DNA from: Altererythrobacter sp. ZODW24
GTDB taxonomy: Bacteria > Pseudomonadota > Alphaproteobacteria > Sphingomonadales > Sphingomonadaceae
Length of the DNA: 64,000 bases
Reading direction: 5' to 3'
Assembly (NCBI RefSeq): GCF_003344885.1
Contig: NZ_CP031155.1
Span: 948,501 to 1,012,500 of the forward strand
In this document: one piece after another, positions 8,935 through 17,224 of the stretch
How the letters are laid out: every line of letters begins with the position of its first letter
Position numbering within the stretch: position 1 is the stretch's first letter
The notes under the pieces: generated by a model
Seen by the model: the letters and a program-made list of their open reading frames with translations, nothing else
The model's database searches: none
What the model was told of the DNA's origin: nothing
Made by a program: the position numbers and the translations under genes

Positions 8935-11205
8935 TCAATCCGTTTCGATGCCGCGTTCTTCAGCCCACGCCAACATTGTCGCCCGCATATCCTTAGGCGG
9001 AGAAATCAGCCAGCCATTCATTGCCTCGCCGATTTCCGCGAGATCGACCTTGCGAACCAATTCCTTAATCGGGCCAACAGCCGCGGGCGTGATCGACAAA
9101 CGCCGGATGCCGAGGCCCAGCAAAGCCAAAGCTTCCAACCTGCGCCCGCCCATCTCGCCGCAAACCGCCACATCGACTTCACTGCCGACCGTGGAATGCA
9201 CAATCCGGCGCAGGAAACGGAGGATTGCAGGGCTGAGCCAGTCATACCGTTCCGCCAGTTTGGGATTGGCGCGGTCTGCCGCAAACAGAAACTGGGTCAA
9301 ATCGTTGGTGCCGATTGAAATAAAGGACAGCTTCGGCGTCAGAATATCAAGCACCTCGGCCAAAGCTGGAACCTCCAGCATCGCGCCGTAACGGATCTGG
9401 TCAGGCAGGACTTTCTTCTGTTTTTTTAGGAATACGATCTGGTCTTCGAACACTTGCTTGGCCGCATCGAATTCCCATGGCTCGGAAACCATCGGGAACA
9501 TGACATTCAGATTGCGACCTGCGGAAGCTTCCAGCAACGACCGCGCCTGCGCCTTGAGCAGACCTTTACGCTCCATCGCCAGCCGCAACGCGCGCCAGCC
9601 CATGGCGGGGTTCTCCTCGCGGATCGCATATTCACTGTTGAGGTAAGGCACTGCCTTGTCACCGCCAATATCGACGGTGCGGAAAATGACCGGCTTGTCG
9701 CCCGCAGCATCGAGGACATCGCGGTACAGCCGCGTTTGGCGGTCGCGGGCGGGCATCGTGGCAGAAACCAGAAATTGGAATTCGGTGCGGAACAGGCCGA
9801 TGCCGTCAGCGCCTGACAGGCTGAGCGCGGACATGTCATCGCGCAGGCCAGCATTCATCATCACATGAACGCGTGTGCCGTCGCGGCTGAAAGGCTCGAC
9901 ATCACGCAGCGCCGCATAGGCCGCTTGCCGTTCGCGGTTTTTGGCAAAACGTGTTTCGAACGTATCGATAATCGTCTGGCTGGGCCGTAAAGTCACGGCT
10001 GCGCGATCTGCATCAATCAGAACATGGTCACCCTCGCGCAAATGACTGCGTAGCCCGCCCACTTGGCCAAGAACAGGAATGCCCATGGCGCGCGCCACGA
10101 TCACGACATGCGCCGTCAGCGAGCCTTCTTCCAGCACCACACCTTTCAGGCGGCGCTTGTCATATTCGAGCAATTCAGCCGGGCCAAGATTACGTGCGAT
10201 CAGGATTGTGTCGCCCCGCAGCCCCTTGGTCGCGGCCGTTCCAAGTTGACCTGAAACGATCCGCAGCAGACGGTTCGCCAGATCTTCAAGATCGTGCATC
10301 CGGTCGCGCAGCAAGGGATCGTCAATCTCGCGCATCCGCATCCGGGTGCGTTGCTGGACACGCTCAATCGCAGCCTCGGCGGTCAGTCCGCTATCGATAG
10401 CCTCGTTGATGCGGCGGCCCCAGCCCTCGTCATAGGCGAACATCTTATAGGTCTGAAGGACCTCTTCACCATCACCACCAACGCCAAACTCGGCCTGGCT
10501 GGTCATGTGGTCGATCTGCTCGCGCATCCGGTCAAACGCACGGTAAACCCGTTGGCGCTCTGCCTCGGTGTCCTCTGCCACCGTTTGTTCGATAGTGATG
10601 CGCGGCTGGTGATAGACGGCTGTTCCACTGGCGAGGCCCTTCACCAGTGCAAGCCCTTCCAGCTTGAGCGATTCTGACAGGTTACCCTGCCCCTCGCCTG
10701 CATCCTCACCATCGACCAATTCAGCATTGTCGATCAGTTCGGCAATCACCATCGCGACGGTTTGCAAAGCCTCGATCTCGACATCTTCATATTTGCGAGG
10801 ATCGACATGCTGAACATTCAGCACGCCAATCGCGCGCTGGCGGCGCACAATCGGAACGCCCGCGAAGGAGTGATACATATCCTCACCCGTTTCAGGGCGA
10901 TGCGCGAAATCGGGATGCGCGGCAGCTTCCGCCAGATTGAGCGTTTCGACGTGGTCGGCGATCTGGCCGGTCAGACCTTCGCCAATACCTAGGCGGGTCA
11001 CATGGACGGCAGCCTGGTTCAGGCCGCGGGTTGCAAACAGCTCCAGCGAGCCCTCGCGCAGGAGATAGATCGAGCACACCTCGCTATCCAATTCCTCCCC
11101 GATAATCTGGACAACCTGATCAAGCTTTCCCTGCGCGTGAATACGCGATGCCATCACATCGTGAAGACGGCTCAGGATTGTTCGGGCTGAAGCGGCTGCG
11201 CTCAT
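8935..11205 (-). CDS. ptsP: PTS-Ntr enzyme I (phosphoenolpyruvate-protein phosphotransferase PtsP)
   Basis: Takes phosphate from PEP and passes it to NPr in the nitrogen-related regulatory phosphotransferase system. In alphaproteobacteria it responds to glutamine and feeds stringent-response and cell-cycle control. The 756-residue protein has an N-terminal GAF domain (about 20-160), the enzyme I N-domain, and the phospho-histidine near residue 366 in GSLTAHVVIVARAMGIPVLG. The C-terminal PEP-binding barrel carries the catalytic cysteine in DVAVCGEMGG. Length and GAF domain distinguish PtsP from sugar-PTS PtsI. No ptsH or ptsN gene is in the window. It stands about 180 bp from rodZ. Confidence 0.95.
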   Translation of the reverse strand: MSAAASARTILSRLHDVMASRIHAQGKLDQVVQIIGEELDSEVCSIYLLREGSLELFATRGLNQAAVHVTRLGIGEGLTGQIADHVETLNLAEAAAHPDFAHRPETGEDMYHSFAGVPIVRRQRAIGVLNVQHVDPRKYEDVEIEALQTVAMVIAELIDNAELVDGEDAGEGQGNLSESLKLEGLALVKGLASGTAVYHQPRITIEQTVAEDTEAERQRVYRAFDRMREQIDHMTSQAEFGVGGDGEEVLQTYKMFAYDEGWGRRINEAIDSGLTAEAAIERVQQRTRMRMREIDDPLLRDRMHDLEDLANRLLRIVSGQLGTAATKGLRGDTILIARNLGPAELLEYDKRRLKGVVLEEGSLTAHVVIVARAMGIPVLGQVGGLRSHLREGDHVLIDADRAAVTLRPSQTIIDTFETRFAKNRERQAAYAALRDVEPFSRDGTRVHVMMNAGLRDDMSALSLSGADGIGLFRTEFQFLVSATMPARDRQTRLYRDVLDAAGDKPVIFRTVDIGGDKAVPYLNSEYAIREENPAMGWRALRLAMERKGLLKAQARSLLEASAGRNLNVMFPMVSEPWEFDAAKQVFEDQIVFLKKQKKVLPDQIRYGAMLEVPALAEVLDILTPKLSFISIGTNDLTQFLFAADRANPKLAERYDWLSPAILRFLRRIVHSTVGSEVDVAVCGEMGGRRLEALALLGLGIRRLSITPAAVGPIKELVRKVDLAEIGEAMNGWLISPPKDMRATMLAWAEERGIETD

Positions 11206-11309
11206 ACAAACGACCTACCGCAAATCATGTGGCAAGGGAATGACCCAACCTTATGACCGGCCAGCACTAATTGTGCGAGGGATCCGATAATATTTAAGCG
11301 GAAGAACTC

Positions 11310-11465
11310 TCAGATATGAGAGAGCTCTTCCTTGATACGGAGTTTCTTTTTCTTGAGCTCGTGGATCGTCGTCTCGTCAGGATGCGGCCGCTTTTGTTCA
11401 TCACGAATGCGGGCTTCCAGGCCGGCATGCTTGCTGTGTAGGGCGGTTGCGTGAGACGTTTCCAT
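11310..11465 (-). CDS. DUF465 (YdcH-type) small protein A
   Basis: A 51-residue protein read on the minus strand, beginning METSHATALHSKHAGLEARI and ending KKKLRIKEELSHI. It matches the DUF465 pattern of a helical hairpin with H-x2-L-x2-R-I, a turn with PHPDETTI, then a Lys-rich second helix. A good Shine-Dalgarno (AAGGAG) precedes the ATG by a few bases. Function of the family is unknown. It lies 104 bp from ptsP on the same strand and is divergent from the second DUF465 gene at 11666. Confidence 0.85.
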   Translation of the reverse strand: METSHATALHSKHAGLEARIRDEQKRPHPDETTIHELKKKKLRIKEELSHI

Positions 11466-11665
11466 CAAAGGCTCCTTTTCGGTTACGGCATCCTATGTTT
11501 ATAGGCCGCTACGACTCGGGTTTTGACGGCCGAGCCGCGCAGTCACAATCAAACACAAACAAGGTGCCTTGCGAAGCCCTTCCTTTGCGTTAAGCGATTA
11601 CTAGCTGTTTATGCGCGATAGAATGTATCTGGGATATTGCTGGCCGAACCTTCGGGAGAGAATTC

Positions 11666-11863
11666 GTGAGTGAGGAAGAAATGCGCAAGCGGCTTATCGT
11701 GCTTCGCACCGAACACCGCGACCTCGACGCTGCAATTGACGCGCTCACAGCTGCCGGATCACAAGACCAGTTGCAGATCGCGAGGCTTAAAAAGCGCAAA
11801 TTGGCGCTGAAGGATCAGATCTCGGTATTCGAGGATTACCTGCTGCCTGACATTATCGCTTGA
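11666..11863 (+). CDS. DUF465 (YdcH-type) small protein B
   Basis: A 65-residue helical protein with a GTG start and the purine-rich stretch GGGAGAG just upstream. HRDLDAAIDAL, QLQIARLKKRKLALKDQI and the C-terminal LLPDIIA fit the DUF465 family, including the LKKRKLxLKD core. It is a diverged paralogue of the 51-aa gene on the opposite strand; the two share a divergent promoter region of about 200 bp. Role unknown. It ends about 165 bp before the RcdA-like gene on the same strand. Confidence 0.85.
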   Translation: MSEEEMRKRLIVLRTEHRDLDAAIDALTAAGSQDQLQIARLKKRKLALKDQISVFEDYLLPDIIA

Positions 11864-11942
11864 TCGCCGGATGGTTCGAATTGAGGCGGTCCAGCGCCGC
11901 TTAGGTCACTTTAGAGGCCCCTAAGTCGCGCAAAGCGTTCCC

Positions 11943-11980
11943 ATTCGGGACAGTCCCGAATCGGGGCGTGGAAAACGCCC
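11943..11980. promoter_or_regulatory. tandem short hairpins with GAnTC sites before the rcdA-like gene
   Basis: Two adjacent perfect inverted repeats are seen: ATTCGGGA-cag-TCCCGAAT (11943-11961) and GGGCGT-ggaaa-ACGCCC (11964-11980). GAnTC sequences, the CcrM methylation motif, occur at 11958 (GAATC) and 11984 (GACTC). They could end the DUF465 transcript or act in the leader of the gene at 12029. No T-run follows. Confidence 0.4.
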
Positions 11981-12028
11981 GCTGACTCTTGGCTTCGGCA
12001 CCTTTGCAGGCCTAGCGCTGGGGAACGC

Positions 12029-12493
12029 ATGATCAAGCCAGCCAATATCAATCCGCACATTGTGGAAATGCTTTACAGCGAGGCTTTGCTTCTCGCCGAC
12101 GAAGTGCGCGCGGCTTTTCAAGTCGACGGCAAGCTAGTTGGCGGCGAGACCGGTGACGATTTGGCGCGTATTGCTCTGTCCTGTGAGGGGCTGCGGACAA
12201 CAACTCGCATGATGCATGCGCTGGCATGGCTGCTCAATCGCCGGGCGCATTTTTCGGGCGACCTCAGCGAGTTTCAATTGCGGCGACACGGCAATCTGCC
12301 CTCGGATAATCCGTCCGATCCTGAGCAATTAGCTATGCTGAACGCTCAGTTGCAGGAACTGGTGCGGCGGACCGAAAAATTTCACGCCCGCATAGCCAGG
12401 CTCGACCATGCATGGCGGGAGAAGTTTACGATGCATCCTGCAGCGATTCACCGCCTGCATCACAGGCTTGGGCGCGAAATCGCCCAGCGGTAA
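12029..12493 (+). CDS. rcdA: DUF1465 family protein, RcdA-like
   Basis: A 154-residue, mostly helical cytoplasmic protein. The stretch MLYSEALLLADEVRAAF, the central MMHALAWLLNRRAH and a second helical part after NLPSDNP match DUF1465, the family of RcdA. In Caulobacter RcdA is a ClpXP adaptor component that helps degrade the master regulator CtrA. A RcdA role here is inferred from family membership only; the other adaptor genes (cpdR, popA) are not in the window. The ATG at 12029 follows a GC-rich leader. It is convergent with glpK, only 2 bp apart. Confidence 0.75.
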   Translation: MIKPANINPHIVEMLYSEALLLADEVRAAFQVDGKLVGGETGDDLARIALSCEGLRTTTRMMHALAWLLNRRAHFSGDLSEFQLRRHGNLPSDNPSDPEQLAMLNAQLQELVRRTEKFHARIARLDHAWREKFTMHPAAIHRLHHRLGREIAQR

Positions 12494-12495
12494 CG

Positions 12496-13968
12496 TCAGG
12501 CTGCGGCGAGCGCCTTGCGCCAGCGAGCCAGACGTTGCTCGCGCGTTTCATCATCCATCTCGGGCGTGAAGTGATCAATGTCGCCGCGCATGGATTGTGC
12601 TGCTTCCTCAAGCGATTCGAATATACCTGCGCCGACCCCGGCCAACATCGCTGCACCCAGCGCGGTAGTCTCAACAAATTCAGGCCGTTCGACGGGAAGG
12701 TTCATCACGCCCGCCAAGTCTTGAGCCATCCAGTTGTTCGCGCTCATCCCGCCGTCGATCTTCAAACTTGTCCAAGCGGCCCCATCGGCGGCAAACGCCT
12801 CGGCTAAGTCGTGCGTCTGATGCGCCATCGCCTCTAAAGCAGCGCGCGCGATCTGCGGCCTACCACTGGCGAAGCTGAGGCCAGCGATCACGCCGCGCGC
12901 GTCAGAGCGCCAATGCGGGGCGCCAAGGCCCGACAAGGCGGGCACGATCACTACCTGTCCGCTATCCTCTACCGAACGAGCGAGCTCTTCGGTTTCCGCC
13001 GCGCTCCCGATTATCCTGAGCGCGTCGCGGAGCCACTGAACCAAGCTACCGGCAACGAACACCGATCCTTCGAGCGCATAGGTTCGCTCGCCCCCAAGCT
13101 GATAGAGAACGGTACCGAGCAAGCGGTGCGCCGAACGGGGCACTTCCTGTCCCTTGTTAGTAAGCACGAACGCGCCGGTGCCATAGGTGGCTTTGCTGTC
13201 ACCTGGCGACAGGCATCCTTGGCCGATAGTCGCCGATTGTTGGTCCCCGGCAAGCCCGGTGATCGGAATTGATGAACCGAAAATCTCGGGGTCTGTAACG
13301 CCAATAGTCCCGGCATTGTCGACGACCTTGGGCAAAGCCTTGCGAGGCACGCCGAACAATCCGCAAAGCTCATCACTCCAGTCAGCACCCAACAAGGGCA
13401 GCAGCAAGGTCCGACTAGCATTGCTGGCATCACTGACATGCGTAGCGCCGCCGGTTAGCTTATAGACGAGCCAGCACTCGACAGTGCCAAAAGCGAGTGT
13501 GCCCCTGCCCGCTGCCGCGCGAACCGCATCGTCATTATCCAGCATCCAGCGCATCTTCGTGCCGGAGAAATAGGGATCGAGCAGCAAGCCGGTCTGCTCT
13601 TGAACCATGGGTTCGTGGCCCGCGTCTTTCAGTTCTGTGCAGAAATCAGCCGTCCTCCGGTCCTGCCAAACAATAGCGTGGGTCAGCGCCTCGCCGGTCT
13701 CGCGGTCCCAAGCGACCACTGTTTCACGTTGGTTAGTGATACCGATTGCGGCGACATTTTCCGCGCCCGCCTTGGCCAAAACTGCCTGAGCGCATGCAAG
13801 CGTGTGCTCCCAGATTTCGCCCGCATCATGCTCCACCCAGCCGGGCTGCGGATAGTGCTGCGTCAACTCCGCCTGGTCCGTGCCGTGCACGCTCCCGTCG
13901 CGCGCAAACAGCATCGCGCGGGTGGATGTGGTTCCGGCATCGAGGACGAGGATCAAATCTTTGCTCAT
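12496..13968 (-). CDS. glpK: glycerol kinase
   Basis: Phosphorylates glycerol to sn-glycerol-3-phosphate with ATP. The ATG at 13968 (another at 13971) gives 490 residues, normal for GlpK of the FGGY family. LDAGTTSTRAMLF is the N-terminal phosphate motif. NQRETVVAWDRETG, WQDRRTA and GDQQSATIGQ are GlpK-specific blocks, and LKIDGGMSANNWMAQ follows near the C-terminus. No glpF, glpD or glpR is adjacent, so it stands alone, divergent from the MBL gene at 14049. Confidence 0.95.
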   Translation of the reverse strand: MSKDLILVLDAGTTSTRAMLFARDGSVHGTDQAELTQHYPQPGWVEHDAGEIWEHTLACAQAVLAKAGAENVAAIGITNQRETVVAWDRETGEALTHAIVWQDRRTADFCTELKDAGHEPMVQEQTGLLLDPYFSGTKMRWMLDNDDAVRAAAGRGTLAFGTVECWLVYKLTGGATHVSDASNASRTLLLPLLGADWSDELCGLFGVPRKALPKVVDNAGTIGVTDPEIFGSSIPITGLAGDQQSATIGQGCLSPGDSKATYGTGAFVLTNKGQEVPRSAHRLLGTVLYQLGGERTYALEGSVFVAGSLVQWLRDALRIIGSAAETEELARSVEDSGQVVIVPALSGLGAPHWRSDARGVIAGLSFASGRPQIARAALEAMAHQTHDLAEAFAADGAAWTSLKIDGGMSANNWMAQDLAGVMNLPVERPEFVETTALGAAMLAGVGAGIFESLEEAAQSMRGDIDHFTPEMDDETREQRLARWRKALAAA

Positions 13969-14048
13969 CATCAAACTTTGACTGCGCAATGCGGCTATGT
14001 CGAGAGCCGAACTCGACAATCACGCCATCGCGCACCATATCGGTCACT

Positions 14049-14918
14049 ATGAAGGCTCCTCCGAAACCCTGGCCTACCGGCCTAGTCGAGACCCCCGAAC
14101 CGCTGGTTCGCCGTGTGCTCGCGCCCAATCCCTCGCCCTATACTTACACCGGCACACAGACCTATCTCGTCGGCAATGAAGGGGATGTGGCGGTAATCGA
14201 CCCGGGTCCCGATGAAGCGGAGCATGTCGACGCCATCTTGGCCGCTGTCGGCGGGGCAAAGATCACCGCGATTATGTGCACCCACACGCACCGCGACCAT
14301 TCGCCCGCTGCCGTGCCGCTGGCCGCACGGACAGGCGCTCCGATAGTTGGCTGCGCTCCTTTGGTGCTAGAGGATGAAGGACCGCGCTCTGACGCACCAT
14401 TCGACAAGACCTACGCCCCTGACCGCGTGCTCGAGGACGGCGAGAGCATGACCGGCATCGGATGGACCTTGACCGCAGTGCACACGCCCGGTCACACATC
14501 GAACCATCTGTGCTTCGCCATCGAGGAAAGCGGCGCCTTGTTTACCGGCGATCATGTGATGGGCTGGTCCACCAGCGTTATCGTGCCTCCCGATGGCGAC
14601 ATGGGCGATTATATGCTCAGCCTCGACAAGCTCTATCAGCGCGAAGACAAAGTCTATTATCCGGCGCACGGTCCGGCGATCACGAACCCTCGCCAGCTAG
14701 TTCGCGGGATGGTCGGCCATCGCCGTCAGCGTGAAAGCCAGATTACTCGCCTGCTTAGCGAAGAAGCGCGCGCGATCGAAGCAATGGTACCGCTGATGTA
14801 TAAGGGGCTAGACGAGCGGCTGATCGGCGCAGCAGGCATGAGTGTGAAGGCTCATTTGCTGGATATGGAACGCAGAGGCCTGGTCGCCCGTTCAGATGAT
14901 ATATGGCAAATACTGTAG
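14049..14918 (+). CDS. MBL-fold metallohydrolase (LACTB2-like)
   Basis: A 289-residue metallo-beta-lactamase-fold hydrolase. The zinc motif THTHRDHSPAA (HxHxDH), HTPGHTSNHLCF and GDHVMGW are all present, and the C-terminal 60-70 residues look like the winged-helix tail of LACTB2/RNase-type members (MGRRGLVARSDDIWQIL region). The substrate is unknown; hydrolysis of thioesters, phosphodiesters or RNA is possible. The ATG at 14049 was chosen because it begins just before the conserved domain. The last 16 bases overlap the next gene, so it heads an operon with the DUF4230 gene, nadA and a DUF2971-like gene. Confidence 0.85.
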   Translation: MKAPPKPWPTGLVETPEPLVRRVLAPNPSPYTYTGTQTYLVGNEGDVAVIDPGPDEAEHVDAILAAVGGAKITAIMCTHTHRDHSPAAVPLAARTGAPIVGCAPLVLEDEGPRSDAPFDKTYAPDRVLEDGESMTGIGWTLTAVHTPGHTSNHLCFAIEESGALFTGDHVMGWSTSVIVPPDGDMGDYMLSLDKLYQREDKVYYPAHGPAITNPRQLVRGMVGHRRQRESQITRLLSEEARAIEAMVPLMYKGLDERLIGAAGMSVKAHLLDMERRGLVARSDDIWQIL

Positions 14919-15583
14919 AACACACCGAACAAGATACCGTCTCACCCGACATTCACCGCACACAGCCACTCGCCCGAGTGCAGGGCGTGCCATGGTTGCT
15001 GTTCATTGTCGCGCTGGCAGTCATCGCATGGCTGGGCTGGAAGGTATTCGGCCCCAAGGATTTGGGCGATCCGCTGGCGACCAGTCTGGTGGCATTCGAA
15101 AAGCAGAACACGCTGACGGTATTTTCTGCCCAGCTTGCACCGGTCGTGGCAAGCAATGACAGCCGCCTATTCGGCACGATTCAAAGCCGCCAAGTCGCAG
15201 TGATCCCTTCGCGGGTTGATTACACTCTCGATTTGTCAGCAATGGATGCCAGTCGCCTAAAATGGAATGAGGAAACTGAGACTCTCGACGTGCAAATCCC
15301 TGCAGTAAAAGTCGGAAAGCCGAATCTCGACGAAGGCCGCGCGCAATATTTGCGAGAAGGCATCTGGATCAGCCGTGACACGCAGGACAGTCTGACCCGC
15401 AAGAATACCAAGCTCGCCGAGCAGCAGGCAGTAACTCAGGCGGGAAACCCGATCCTACTGGGACTTGCGCGCGATGCAGCAAAAGATGCAATCCGCCAAA
15501 ATCTAGCTATACCGCTACAAGTTGCCGGATATGGCAACGTAACAGTGAATGTCCGCTTCGATGGCGAGAAAGTGACTAAATGA
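14903..15583 (+). CDS. DUF4230 family membrane-anchored protein
   Basis: A 226-residue protein with one N-terminal transmembrane helix (VPWLLFIVALAVIAWLGW) and a soluble domain facing the periplasm. The pattern of a short strand (TVFSAQLAPVV), a central beta region with VDYTLDLSAMDASRLKWNEE, and a helical C-terminus matches DUF4230. Function is not known. It overlaps the MBL gene by 16 bp and the nadA start by four bases, so it is translationally coupled to both. Confidence 0.75.
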   Translation: MANTVEHTEQDTVSPDIHRTQPLARVQGVPWLLFIVALAVIAWLGWKVFGPKDLGDPLATSLVAFEKQNTLTVFSAQLAPVVASNDSRLFGTIQSRQVAVIPSRVDYTLDLSAMDASRLKWNEETETLDVQIPAVKVGKPNLDEGRAQYLREGIWISRDTQDSLTRKNTKLAEQQAVTQAGNPILLGLARDAAKDAIRQNLAIPLQVAGYGNVTVNVRFDGEKVTK

Positions 15584-16566
15584 GCGTCGAGACTAAGCTT
15601 CCAACTGGCACCGACCTGATTGCTGAAATCAATCGTCTGCGTAAGGATCGCAATGCGATTATCCTGGCGCATTACTATCAGCGCCCGGAAATACAGGACA
15701 TTGCCGATTATGTCGGCGATAGTTTGCAGCTTAGCCAGAAGGCAGCCGAGACCGACGCAGATGTCATCGCATTTTGCGGTGTGAAATTTATGGCCGACAC
15801 CGCCAAAATCCTATCGCCGGAAAAGATCGTCGTACTGCCCGACATGGACGCTGGCTGCAGCCTCGAAGACAGCTGTCCGCCCGATAAGTTCAAGGCTTTC
15901 CGCGAGGCTCATCCCGATCACATCGCGCTAACCTACATCAATTGCTCGACCGAAGTGAAAGCGCTGAGCGACGTCATCGTCACCAGCTCCAGCGCCGAAA
16001 CGATCCTGCAGCAGATCCCTGAAAGCCAGCCGATCATCTTTGGTCCTGACCGGCATCTCGGTGGCTATCTCAACCGCAAGTTTGACCGCGACATGCTGCT
16101 GTGGCCGGGTGTCTGCATCGTCCACGAAGCCTTCAGCGAAACCGAATTGCTGAAGCTGAAAGAACAGCACCCCGATGCTCCGATTGCGGCGCATCCCGAA
16201 TGCCCCGCCCATATCGTCGAACATGCCGATTATGTCGGATCGACCAGCGGTATTCTGAAATATGCCGAGAGTTTCGAAGGTGACACACTAATCGTCGCGA
16301 CCGAACCGCATATCATCCATCAGATGGAAAAGGCGCTGCCGAACAAGAACTTCATCGGCGCGCCAGGTGCTGACGGCAACTGCAACTGCAACATCTGCCC
16401 TTATATGGCGCTCAACACGATGGAGAAGCTCTACACCGCCTTGCGTGATCTGGAGCCGCGCATCGAAATCGAGGAAAGTCTGCGCCTGAAGGCCAAGGAA
16501 AGCCTCGACAAGATGCTCGAAATGGCTGGCGGGACGGTTGGTAAAGGTGATCTTGGCAGGGCGTAA
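15580..16566 (+). CDS. nadA: quinolinate synthase
   Basis: Condenses iminoaspartate and dihydroxyacetone phosphate to quinolinate, the precursor of NAD; carries a [4Fe-4S] cluster. The 328-residue protein shows the family pieces HYYQRPEIQDIADYVGDSL and CGVKFMADTAKIL, and the cluster cysteines are expected in the segments DAGCSLEDSC, HPECP and CNCNICPYM. Length is normal for the short NadA form. nadB and nadC are not in this window. The ATG overlaps the DUF4230 stop. Confidence 0.96.
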   Translation: MSVETKLPTGTDLIAEINRLRKDRNAIILAHYYQRPEIQDIADYVGDSLQLSQKAAETDADVIAFCGVKFMADTAKILSPEKIVVLPDMDAGCSLEDSCPPDKFKAFREAHPDHIALTYINCSTEVKALSDVIVTSSSAETILQQIPESQPIIFGPDRHLGGYLNRKFDRDMLLWPGVCIVHEAFSETELLKLKEQHPDAPIAAHPECPAHIVEHADYVGSTSGILKYAESFEGDTLIVATEPHIIHQMEKALPNKNFIGAPGADGNCNCNICPYMALNTMEKLYTALRDLEPRIEIEESLRLKAKESLDKMLEMAGGTVGKGDLGRA

Positions 16567-16568
16567 GG

Positions 16569-17222
16569 ATGGCGAAGTCTTCGGGAACTCTTCGCCGGTA
16601 TACAAACGTCCTGTCGCTGCTGGACATTTTGAACAAGGGACGGCTGACCCTGCTGAGTCCCGACAAATGGTACGACCAAAATGATGCGTTCGGTCTGAAA
16701 CGCTACGCAGAGCTGCCGGGTAAAGGTGCAACCTACGCTCTATGCTTTGCGGAAGGATCTGAACAGGCGCACCATTGGCAGATTTTCGCTGGTGATAGCC
16801 ACGGCGTTGCGGTCATCTTTGACAAAGCAAAACTGCTGAAATCGTTTGAACGCTTCAAACACAGCAGTGAGATTATGCACGGCGCAGTCCAATATCGAAA
16901 CCTCACTCAAATGAACGCGATGGGGCATATTCTGCCGGAACAGCTACCATTTCTGAAGCGCGATGCTTTCGCCGCCGAGGAGGAGTACCGGGTCATAGCT
17001 TGGAAAGATGCATCCCTCGATACCGGCAGTTATCAAATTCCGATCGATCTGAGCTCTATCGCTCACATATTTTACGGCCCGAACATGCCTGAGGCTCTGG
17101 CAGTCAACCTGAAGGAAATCGTTCGGGAGTTGAACGGCTGTACCGATATCACTTTCTCGAAATCGAAGGTGGTGAACAACGCCAGCTGGGAAAAAGCCAT
17201 CTCAAAGGGTTTGCGTCCTTAG
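16569..17222 (+). CDS. DUF2971-like protein
   Basis: A 217-residue soluble protein starting two bases after the nadA stop. The opening (LRRYTNVLSLLDILNKGRLTL then SPDKWYDQNDAF) and the central CFAEGSEQAHHWQIFAGDSH resemble DUF2971, a family of unknown function with a conserved N-terminal D/N motif. GVAVIFDKAKLLKSF and the late EEEYRVIAWKD also fit. DUF2971 genes are often found in accessory islands, so its tight coupling to nadA is unusual. No catalytic role can be assigned. Confidence 0.6.
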   Translation: MAKSSGTLRRYTNVLSLLDILNKGRLTLLSPDKWYDQNDAFGLKRYAELPGKGATYALCFAEGSEQAHHWQIFAGDSHGVAVIFDKAKLLKSFERFKHSSEIMHGAVQYRNLTQMNAMGHILPEQLPFLKRDAFAAEEEYRVIAWKDASLDTGSYQIPIDLSSIAHIFYGPNMPEALAVNLKEIVRELNGCTDITFSKSKVVNNASWEKAISKGLRP

Positions 17223-17224
17223 GT

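Noticed and set aside
14293..14720. MBL motifs considered as a glyoxalase II (gloB).
   Set aside because: The C-terminal winged-helix tail and length fit LACTB2-like enzymes better than GloB.
16569..17222. DUF2971-like gene as part of a defence system.
   Set aside because: Only one such gene is present, joined to nadA, with no nuclease, toxin or reverse transcriptase neighbours.
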